Shown here: positions 1 to 4,357 of the stretch, piece after piece
Layout: every line of letters begins with the position of its first letter
Numbering within the stretch: the stretch's first letter is position 1
Origin: CAZWZG01 sp964638245
GTDB lineage: Bacteria; Pseudomonadota; Alphaproteobacteria; Rhodobacterales; Rhodobacteraceae
Assembly: GCA_964638245.1 (NCBI GenBank)
Contig: CAZWZG010000161.1
Coordinates: 1 to 6,825, forward strand
DNA: 6,825 nt
Direction of reading: 5' to 3'
Program-made: the position numbers and the translations under genes
Notes under the pieces: model-generated
Databases searched by the model: none
What the model saw: the letters and a program-made list of their open reading frames with translations, nothing else
Told to the model about the DNA's origin: nothing

Positions 1-5
1 AAGGC

Positions 6-14
6 TTATCCACA
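6..14 (+). promoter_or_regulatory. Perfect DnaA-box sequence upstream of ihfA
   Basis: The 9-mer TTATCCACA matches the strong DnaA box consensus TTATNCACA exactly. It lies 70 bases before the ihfA start and overlaps the neighbouring IHF-type site by two bases. It also forms the left arm and loop of a weak hairpin (GGCTT 3-7, AAGCC 14-18). The match is seen directly; binding by DnaA is inference, and a chance occurrence or a role in ending an upstream gene cannot be excluded. Confidence 0.4.
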
Positions 15-25
15 AGCCCTTGATA
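13..25 (-). promoter_or_regulatory. Perfect IHF-consensus site upstream of ihfA
   Basis: Read on the minus strand the sequence is TATCAAGGGCTTG, a full match to the established IHF consensus WATCAANNNNTTR. A short A tract (35-38) lies about 10 bases away on the side where IHF sites often have an A/T tract. The site abuts the TTGACT element at 26-31 and sits 59 bases before the gene for the IHF alpha subunit, so negative autoregulation, as known for E. coli ihfA, is the natural reading. The motif is observed; regulation is inferred. Confidence 0.5.
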
Positions 26-54
26 TTGACTCGGAAAATCCCCTGCCCCATGCT
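26..54 (+). promoter_or_regulatory. Possible ihfA promoter
   Basis: TTGACT (26-31) is a good -35 element. A 17-base spacer leads to CATGCT (49-54), a poor -10 element that keeps only the A and final T of TATAAT. Loosely conserved -10 boxes are common in alphaproteobacteria. Transcription would start near 61, leaving a leader of about 24 bases with the AGGGG ribosome site at 74-78. ihfA could instead be read through from a gene left of the window. Confidence 0.3.
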
Positions 55-84
55 GCGACAATAACGCATGAACAGGGGGATAGA

Positions 85-387
85 ATGAGTGAAAAGACGC
101 TGACCCGTATGGATCTGAGCGAAGCCGTGTTTCGCGAGGTCGGTTTGTCCCGAAATGAGTCCGCTCAATTGGTCGAAAGTGTGCTGAATCACATGTCCGA
201 CGCCCTTGCGAGCGGCAACAGCGTGAAAATCTCATCCTTTGGCACCTTCAGCATCCGTGAAAAAGCGGCACGCATGGGCCGCAACCCCAAGACCGGCGAA
301 GAGGTTCCGATTGACCCGCGCCGCGTCCTGACCTTCCGTCCTTCGCACCTGATGAAAGAGCGCGTCGCCGCCGGCAACAAGGCTTAA
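85..387 (+). CDS. ihfA: Integration host factor subunit alpha
   Basis: This 100-residue protein is the alpha subunit of IHF, the heterodimeric nucleoid protein that bends DNA sharply at specific sites and acts in transcription, replication and recombination. It has the full HU/IHF fold: N-terminal helices (residues 6-43), the beta body (VKISSFGTFSIREK, 47-60) and the DNA-binding arm with GRNPKTGEEVPI at 65-76, where Pro68 corresponds to the intercalating proline. RRVLTFRPS (79-87) closes the body. The arm and the spacing match IhfA better than HU or IhfB, and the length is normal. The ATG at 85 has AGGGG at 74-78, six bases upstream. A MerR-family gene follows after five bases, an order I associate with Rhodobacteraceae. 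The partner gene ihfB is not in the window. An IHF-consensus site lies in the leader, suggesting autoregulation. Confidence 0.96.
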   Translation: MSEKTLTRMDLSEAVFREVGLSRNESAQLVESVLNHMSDALASGNSVKISSFGTFSIREKAARMGRNPKTGEEVPIDPRRVLTFRPSHLMKERVAAGNKA

Positions 388-392
388 GCTTC

Positions 393-1121
393 ATGGAGAA
401 ATCGCCCGACGCGTTCCGGACGATTTCGGAGGTTGCCGACTGGCTGGATGTGCCCACGCATGTCCTGCGGTTCTGGGAAAGCCGTTTCAAACAGATCAAG
501 CCCGTTAAGCGGGCTGGTGGACGGCGGTACTACCGCCCCTCCGACATGGCCCTTATCGGCGGCATCAAGGTTCTCTTGCACGACGAAGGCATGACCATTC
601 GCGGTGCCCAAAAACTGTTGCGCGAAAAAGGGATCAAGCATGTCGCGGGCTTTGCACCCGGCCTCACGGATGATGAGGGGCATGTGGTGATCGAAGGCGA
701 CGCTCTCCCGATCATAGACGCCGAGCCCGAAGCCGCTCCAGAGGTTATAGCAGCCGACGTTGAGCCCGCGAGCGCGCCGGACGTGGACGTCAGCGATGAC
801 GTCGCGCAAGAGCCTGAAAAGGTAGACTTTCTGGCCGATGAAGATGCCGAAGAAGACGACGCTCAGCTTGATCTTCTCGCCGATACAGACCCCGAGGACA
901 CTCCGGCAGAACCCGCGCACGACGCGGCTGCGATCACTTTGCCAGACGTCGATATCCCGGCAACCGACCCCGAAGACGACGACGCAGATCATGACGATGG
1001 CAACGGCGCCGCCTTCCTGTTGCGCACGACAAATCCCGCCAGACTGGCCACACGAAAGGCCGAGCTTGCGGCGTTGCGCGACCGTGCCGCCGCGCTGCGG
1101 GATCGTTTGCAAGGAGCCTGA
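393..1121 (+). CDS. MerR-family transcriptional regulator with acidic linker
   Basis: This 242-residue protein begins with a MerR-type winged helix (about residues 8-78): FRTISEVADWLDV is the recognition helix-turn-helix, VLRFWESRF and GGRRYYRPSDM are the hallmark wing segments, and GMTIRGAQKLLRE ends the DNA-binding unit. The rest is unlike classic MerR sensors. Residues 111-205 hold 36 Asp/Glu and one Lys, so this stretch is strongly acidic and probably disordered. A short helix follows, FLLRTTNPAR (208-217) and then RKAELAALRDRAAALRDRLQ (221-240), which is heptad-like and a likely dimerisation coiled coil. The protein has no cysteine, so a thiol-metal sensor is unlikely. The effector and targets are unknown. 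The gene starts five bases after ihfA with only a weak AAGG (379-382) as ribosome site, so it probably depends on the ihfA transcript. The family assignment is secure; the specific role is not. Confidence 0.88.
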   Translation: MEKSPDAFRTISEVADWLDVPTHVLRFWESRFKQIKPVKRAGGRRYYRPSDMALIGGIKVLLHDEGMTIRGAQKLLREKGIKHVAGFAPGLTDDEGHVVIEGDALPIIDAEPEAAPEVIAADVEPASAPDVDVSDDVAQEPEKVDFLADEDAEEDDAQLDLLADTDPEDTPAEPAHDAAAITLPDVDIPATDPEDDDADHDDGNGAAFLLRTTNPARLATRKAELAALRDRAAALRDRLQGA

Positions 1122-1132
1122 CGTTTGCGCCC

Positions 1133-1160
1133 TTGCCCTCGCCCGGTATTCGGTTATGAA
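1133..1160 (+). promoter_or_regulatory. Possible promoter of the tRNA-Pro gene
   Basis: TTGCCC (1133-1138), a 16-base spacer and TATGAA (1155-1160) fit a sigma-70 type promoter with four of six matches in each box. Initiation would fall a few bases before the mature tRNA 5' end at 1171, leaving a very short 5' trailer. No terminator is visible after the MerR gene, so read-through from ihfA is an alternative source. Confidence 0.35.
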
Positions 1161-1170
1161 AGCGCGGTGT

Positions 1171-1248
1171 CGGGCTATGGCGCAGCCTGGTTAGCGCGTC
1201 CGTCTGGGGGACGGAAGGTCGCAGGTTCGAATCCTGCTAGCCCGACCA
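1171..1248 (+). tRNA. tRNA-Pro (anticodon GGG)
   Basis: A complete cloverleaf can be drawn. The acceptor stem CGGGCTA (1171-1177) pairs with TAGCCCG (1238-1244). The D stem GCGC (1180-1183) pairs with GCGC (1194-1197). The anticodon stem TCCGT (1199-1203) pairs with ACGGA (1211-1215) around loop CTGGGGG, with anticodon GGG at 1206-1208 reading CCC/CCU. The T stem GCAGG (1221-1225) pairs with CCTGC (1233-1237) around TTCGAAT. The C1-G72 pair and discriminator A73 (1245) are the known identity marks of bacterial tRNA-Pro. The 3' CCA is encoded (1246-1248). The gene is intact and has no integrase or truncated copy beside it. Confidence 0.97.
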
Positions 1249-1268
1249 ACCGACACGAAAGCTGAGCC

Positions 1269-1286
1269 ATGAAGGTCGGACAATGA
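1269..1286 (+). other. Five-codon leader reading frame overlapping the dcd start
   Basis: ATG at 1269 opens a frame reading MKVGQ and then TGA at 1284-1286. The stop overlaps the dcd ATG (1283-1285) in an ATGA. It has no convincing ribosome site of its own, so it may never be translated. It is recorded because an ATGA junction is the classical arrangement for translational coupling and dcd itself has a weak ribosome site. Confidence 0.15.
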
Positions 1287-2353
1287 CAGGCGTTCTCCCC
1301 GACAAATCGCTGCGTGCAATGATCGCCAACGGCGCGATTTCTGCCGACGTGCCCGTGGGCGCTGTGCAGATTCAACCGGCCTCTCTGGACCTTCGTCTGG
1401 GAAACCACGCGTGGCGTGTGCGGGCCTCGTTTCTGGCCGGGGGCGATGCGCGTGTCGAAGATCGCCTCTCCGCTTTCGAAATGCATAAGGTCGACCTCAC
1501 CGAAGGCGCCGTTCTGGAGAAGGGCTGCGTCTATGTCGTGCCCTTGCAGGAGCACCTCGATCTCGCGCCGGGCACCTCTGCGGTGGCCAATGCCAAATCC
1601 TCGACCGGGCGGCTCGACCTTCTGACGCGCGTGATCACCGATGGCGGGACTGAATTCGACCGTATTCCTGACGGCTACACCGGCCCGCTCTACGCAGAAA
1701 TCTGCCCGCGTTCCTTCTCGGTGCTCGTGCGTCCAGGCATGCGCCTCAACCAAATTCGCTTTTCATCGGGCGGCGGCCCTCTCGAAGACGCTGAGCTTTC
1801 GGCACTCCACGAACGCGTCCCGCTTGTCGATGGCATCCCACTGATCCACCACGGCCTCGGCTTTTCGGTCGATTTGCGCCCCAGCGACGGCACGCTTGTC
1901 GGCTACCGCGCCAAGCCGCACACTGGCGTCATCGACTTAGACCGCATCGCCCATTACGACCCCCGCGAATTCTGGGAAGACGTCCACGCCGAGGACGGCC
2001 GTATCATTCTTGATCCCGGCGCCTTCTACATCCTCGTGAGCCGTGAAGCCGTCACGATCCCCCCTGACCACGCCGCCGAAATGGCGCCTTACATGGCCAT
2101 GGTTGGCGAATTTCGCGTCCACTACGCTGGTTTCTTTGATCCCGGATTCGGATATGACGCAGCCGGCGGCGCCGGCTCTCGCGGCGTCCTCGAGGTGCGC
2201 TGCCACGAAGCACCTTTCGTTCTTGAACACGGCCAAACCGTCGGACGCCTCGTCTACGAAAAAATGGCCGCCCTGCCCGACCGCCTCTACGGCACCGACA
2301 TGGGCTCTAACTACCAGGGCCAGGGCCTCAAGCTTTCAAAGCACTTCCGCTAG
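1283..2353 (+). CDS. dcd: dCTP deaminase, long two-repeat form
   Basis: Deoxycytidine triphosphate deaminase converts dCTP to dUTP in the cytosol, feeding dUMP and then dTMP synthesis. At 356 residues it is nearly twice the E. coli enzyme and matches the long alphaproteobacterial form. The first half carries QPASLDLRLG (31-40), AKSSTGR (104-110) and IPDGYTGPLYAEI (128-140), whose Glu139 aligns with the catalytic Glu of the family, then RPGMRLNQIRF (150-160). The second half repeats the pattern in decayed form: FYILVSREAVTIPPDHAAEM (248-267), FFDPGFGYD (284-292), LEVR (303-306) and GQTVGRLVYEKM (317-328). The C-terminal YQGQGLKLSKHF (344-355) resembles the flexible lid over the active site. 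ATG at 1283 is chosen because MTGVLPD is a normal N-terminus for the family; the ribosome site (AGGT, 1273-1276) is weak. The gene follows tRNA-Pro by 34 bases and its stop interlocks with that of the convergent gene. Confidence 0.93.
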   Translation: MTGVLPDKSLRAMIANGAISADVPVGAVQIQPASLDLRLGNHAWRVRASFLAGGDARVEDRLSAFEMHKVDLTEGAVLEKGCVYVVPLQEHLDLAPGTSAVANAKSSTGRLDLLTRVITDGGTEFDRIPDGYTGPLYAEICPRSFSVLVRPGMRLNQIRFSSGGGPLEDAELSALHERVPLVDGIPLIHHGLGFSVDLRPSDGTLVGYRAKPHTGVIDLDRIAHYDPREFWEDVHAEDGRIILDPGAFYILVSREAVTIPPDHAAEMAPYMAMVGEFRVHYAGFFDPGFGYDAAGGAGSRGVLEVRCHEAPFVLEHGQTVGRLVYEKMAALPDRLYGTDMGSNYQGQGLKLSKHFR

Positions 2354-2700
2354 GGATCAAAGGGCGGCAGCGCCGCCTGCGCCTTCTTCGTCAGCCCGGA
2401 CCGCACGATCGCATAAGCCACTTCCAATCGATGCCGCAGCTCCCCTTCGTCGGGGTTGTCCAACGACAGATGCACCCAAGAGCGGTGAAAATACGGCGCC
2501 TTGATCCCCACGCCCGCCTCGATCAACATCGTTGCTGTCTCGATATCCGGCGTCTTCACTGAAATCCCCGGTGTGTGGCTTCCGATACAGGCAAACATCT
2601 TGCCGCCGATCTTCCATGCATCATGCCCGCCGCCCCATGGGTCCGATTTCTCCGCCCCCGGCAACTCCGCACAAATCCGATCTACAATCTCACGCGACAT
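2350..2700 (-). CDS. MmcQ/YjbR family protein
   Basis: This 116-residue protein belongs to the MmcQ/YjbR family, small single-domain proteins with a CyaY-like alpha/beta fold, often labelled DNA-binding but of uncertain function. Family features visible are the short N-terminal helix ending in LPGAEKSDPWGGGHDAW (13-29), KIGGKMFACIG (30-40), the strand GISVKT (45-50), PYFHRSWVHLSL (69-80) and the C-terminal helix LEVAYAIVRSGLTKKAQAAL (92-111). The ATG at 2700 is preferred because AGG (2712-2710) lies nine bases upstream; the in-frame TTG at 2709 would add three residues but has AGG directly against it. The gene runs toward dcd, and both TAG stops sit in one CTAG (2350-2353). A hairpin element separates it from the scp operon on the same strand, so it may have its own promoter, which I could not identify. 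Confidence 0.85.
   Translation of the reverse strand: MSREIVDRICAELPGAEKSDPWGGGHDAWKIGGKMFACIGSHTPGISVKTPDIETATMLIEAGVGIKAPYFHRSWVHLSLDNPDEGELRHRLEVAYAIVRSGLTKKAQAALPPFDP
2363..2377 (+). terminator. Possible dcd transcript 3' hairpin
   Basis: GGCGGC (2363-2368), loop AGC and GCCGCC (2372-2377) form a perfect six-pair GC stem nine bases after the dcd stop codon. It is followed only by a broken pyrimidine run (CTTCTTC), not a U tract, so it is a weak intrinsic terminator at best. It lies inside the 3' coding end of the convergent MmcQ/YjbR gene, so coding constraint (Ala/Leu codons) may also explain it. Confidence 0.3.
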
Positions 2701-2733
2701 AAGGCTCAACCTATCACGGCTCTTTCATCTGGA

Positions 2734-2767
2734 CAAAAATATCCCGGGGTTTGGGGCAGCGCCCCAA
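2734..2767 (-). repeat. Hairpin plus CCCGGGATATTTTT intergenic element, probable operon terminator
   Basis: On the minus strand, directly after the stop codon of the 64-residue gene, TTGGGGC (2767-2761), loop GCT and GCCCCAA (2757-2751) make a perfect seven-pair stem. It is followed by the palindrome CCCGGG (2748-2743) and then ATATTTTTG (2742-2734). The T run starts about ten bases after the stem, so this is not a textbook intrinsic terminator. From memory, the string CCCGGGATATTTTT after a GC-rich hairpin recurs at many gene ends in Rhodobacteraceae, which suggests a dispersed palindromic element used as a terminator. The structure is seen; the repeat status is recollection. Confidence 0.6.
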
Positions 2768-2768
2768 T

Positions 2769-2963
2769 CTACCTTAGCCGCCGCGCCAGTTTTGCTGCCT
2801 GCCGCGCACGCTTGGCCGATTGCCGCGCCTGACGCGCTTGGCGTCGCTCCTCAGGCGTCATCTCTTCCTTGGGCTTGCCACCTACCGCACGATCAATGCC
2901 TTGGTTGAGCAATTTGCGCCCGCCCAACCGCATGGCCATCCTCAGCAATCGATTGATGTTCAT
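2769..2963 (-). CDS. Small very basic protein downstream of scpB, unknown function
   Basis: This 64-residue protein is not one I can assign to a named family. It has 19 Lys/Arg against 5 Asp/Glu. The N-terminus (MNINRLLRMAMRLGGRKLLN, 1-20) looks like an amphipathic helix. A short linker with KPKEEMTPEER (30-40) follows. Residues 41-64 form an Arg/Gln/Ala-rich helix with a roughly three-residue beat of RQA units, ending in KLARRLR. There is no signal peptide and no clear membrane segment. Translation is supported by a ribosome site GAGG (2976-2973) nine bases before the ATG and by placement four bases after the scpB stop codon. An earlier in-frame start (near 3023) would lie deep inside scpB and is less likely. 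A nucleic-acid-binding, ribosome-associated or membrane-surface role is possible, but nothing in the sequence decides. Confidence 0.75.
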   Translation of the reverse strand: MNINRLLRMAMRLGGRKLLNQGIDRAVGGKPKEEMTPEERRQARQARQSAKRARQAAKLARRLR

Positions 2964-2967
2964 GCCC

Positions 2968-3597
2968 TCAATCCTCGTCTTCGAACAACTCGTCCTGTTC
3001 GTCGTCGTCCTCACCTGGCTCATCGGGTGGCGGTCGATTGTCCAACAGACCGGCTGCGCGCAATTCTTTCAGTCCCGGCAGGTCCTTGGCCGATGAAAGC
3101 CCGAAGTGATCAAGAAACTCTTGCGTCACCACGTAAGTGACAGGCCGCCCCGGCGTCATCCGCCGTCGCCCGAACCGGATCCACTCCAGTTCAAGCAACT
3201 GCTCGATCGATCCGCGCGACACGCTCACGCCGCGAATTTCCTCGATTTCGGCTCGTGTCACCGGCTGGTGGTAGGCAATGATCGCCAGCGTCTCGATCGC
3301 CGCACGGCTCAGTTTGCGGGTCTCGGTCGTCTCGCGCTGCATCAAAAAGCCCAGATCGGGCGCGGTGCGGATTGCCCAGGCCTCTCCAATCTTGCGCAAC
3401 TCGACGCCGCGTCCCTGAAACCGCTTGCCCAAAAGCTCCAGCGCAGCCTTGGCATCCGCCCCATGGGGCATGCGCGCATTCAACTCAGCCACTGTCACAG
3501 GCTCAGCTGCAGCAAACAGAATGGCCTCGACCATCCGTTCCTGCTCGCCCAGGGGCGGTGCCTCAAAGAGGCTTTCTTCGATGTCTTCTTCAATCAT
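2968..3597 (-). CDS. scpB: Segregation and condensation protein B
   Basis: ScpB is the winged-helix (kite) subunit that dimerises and binds the middle of ScpA in the Smc-ScpAB condensin, which compacts and separates chromosomes. In the 209-residue product, the first winged helix spans about residues 19-90 (ERMVEAILFAAAEPVTVAEL through AWAIRTAPDLG). The second spans about 95-166 and carries the family signature LSRAAIETLAIIAYHQPVTR (96-115), EIRGV and GRPVTYVVTQEFLDHFGL (150-167). A tail of 18 residues from Asp192 is mostly acidic, a variable region in this family. ATG at 3597 is chosen; GTG at 3600 is directly next to it and about equally well placed relative to AGGTG (3611-3607). The start overlaps the scpA stop by 8 bases, which implies translational coupling and fixed stoichiometry. 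Confidence 0.95.
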   Translation of the reverse strand: MIEEDIEESLFEAPPLGEQERMVEAILFAAAEPVTVAELNARMPHGADAKAALELLGKRFQGRGVELRKIGEAWAIRTAPDLGFLMQRETTETRKLSRAAIETLAIIAYHQPVTRAEIEEIRGVSVSRGSIEQLLELEWIRFGRRRMTPGRPVTYVVTQEFLDHFGLSSAKDLPGLKELRAAGLLDNRPPPDEPGEDDDEQDELFEDED

Positions 3598-4357
3598 CAC
3601 GCGACCGCACCTGTATCCGCTCAAACGTACCGGCCTGACGGATCTCGGTCCTACCTTCCTTGGTCAGCTCCAGCATCGCCGCAAAATGCGCCGCCATGGC
3701 CGAGCGGCGCCGCGGCCCCGACACGTCCCACTCCCCTGGCAGGAACGCCGACAAGTCGGTCCAGTCCCCCTGATAACCGATCAGCGTGCGCAGCCGCTCC
3801 AACGCGCCTTCCATGGTCATCACGTTCGAGCGGTCAAAGTGATAGGGACGGAACTCGTCCTTCGTTCGAATGCGGCTGTAGGCCTGCGTCAGGTCCAGAA
3901 GCGAAGCGGTGTATTTTACCCGCCGGATTCGCTCGACCGACTCGGTCGCGCCGCGCACGAAGAAATCCTTGCCCTTCTGGTCGCGGGCCATCAGCTTGGC
4001 CGAGGCTTCACGCATCGCCGACAACCGCTCCAACTGAAACGCCAGATGCGCGGCCAGTTCATCGCCCGACGGACCTTCATCCTCGGGGTCAGGCGGCAGC
4101 AACAGGCGCGATTTCAGGAACGCCAGCCAAGCGGCCATGACCAGATAGTCGGCAGCCAGTTCAATCCGCAGATCACGCGCACGATTGATGAAGGCTAAGT
4201 ATTGCTCAGCCAGCGCCAGAACGGAAATCTTGCGCAGGTCCACTTTTTGTGTGCGCGACATCGACAACAGCAGATCGAGCGGGCCCTCGAACCCGTCCAC
4301 GTCGACGATCAACGCTTCCGCGCCGTCGATCTCGAAAATGCCGTCGCCATCAGCCAT
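3590..4357 (-). CDS. scpA: Segregation and condensation protein A
   Basis: ScpA is the kleisin that bridges the two Smc heads and recruits ScpB in the bacterial condensin. The 255-residue protein has the expected plan. An N-terminal helical domain holds DGFEGPLDLLLSMSRTQKVD (21-40), the conserved signature near the Smc-neck-binding helices, followed by LRIELAADYLVMAAWLAFLK (63-82) and SRLLLP. The central region (about 97-170) is predicted helical and would carry the ScpB-binding segment. The C-terminal winged helix (about 215-251) contains AAHFAAMLELTKEGRTEIRQ (222-241), which in the family binds the Smc cap. A strong ribosome site AAGGAG (4372-4367) lies nine bases before the ATG, inside the end of nagZ. 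The start overlaps the nagZ stop by 8 bases and the gene end overlaps scpB by 8 bases. smc is not in the window. Confidence 0.95.
   Translation of the reverse strand: MADGDGIFEIDGAEALIVDVDGFEGPLDLLLSMSRTQKVDLRKISVLALAEQYLAFINRARDLRIELAADYLVMAAWLAFLKSRLLLPPDPEDEGPSGDELAAHLAFQLERLSAMREASAKLMARDQKGKDFFVRGATESVERIRRVKYTASLLDLTQAYSRIRTKDEFRPYHFDRSNVMTMEGALERLRTLIGYQGDWTDLSAFLPGEWDVSGPRRRSAMAAHFAAMLELTKEGRTEIRQAGTFERIQVRSRDD

Noticed and set aside
1..84. A replication origin, suggested by DnaA and IHF motifs
   Set aside because: Only one DnaA box is present, there is no AT-rich unwinding stretch, and the neighbouring genes are not those usually beside an alphaproteobacterial origin.
384..1112. A 242-codon open frame antisense to the MerR gene
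   Set aside because: Same length as the sense gene only by coincidence of GC-biased codons. It has no ribosome site or family resemblance.
1171..1248. tRNA-Pro as an attachment site for an integrated element
   Set aside because: No integrase, no duplicated tRNA 3' end and no change in gene character nearby; the flanking genes are core genes.
2694..2736. A promoter for the MmcQ/YjbR gene (minus strand TTGTCC, 17-base spacer, TAGGTT)
   Set aside because: The -10 box has only three matches, and transcription would start almost at the start codon, leaving no room for the ribosome site.
2947..2959. A second IHF-like site at the end of the scp operon
   Set aside because: CAATCGATTGATG misses the consensus at the last position and lies within the start of the small basic gene; with one mismatch such sites are common.
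3106..4140. A 344-codon open frame on the plus strand across scpB and scpA
   Set aside because: It lies opposite two well-conserved genes. Its translation is low-complexity, rich in Pro, Arg and Ser, and has no recognisable motif. Long antisense frames are expected from GC-rich codon use.
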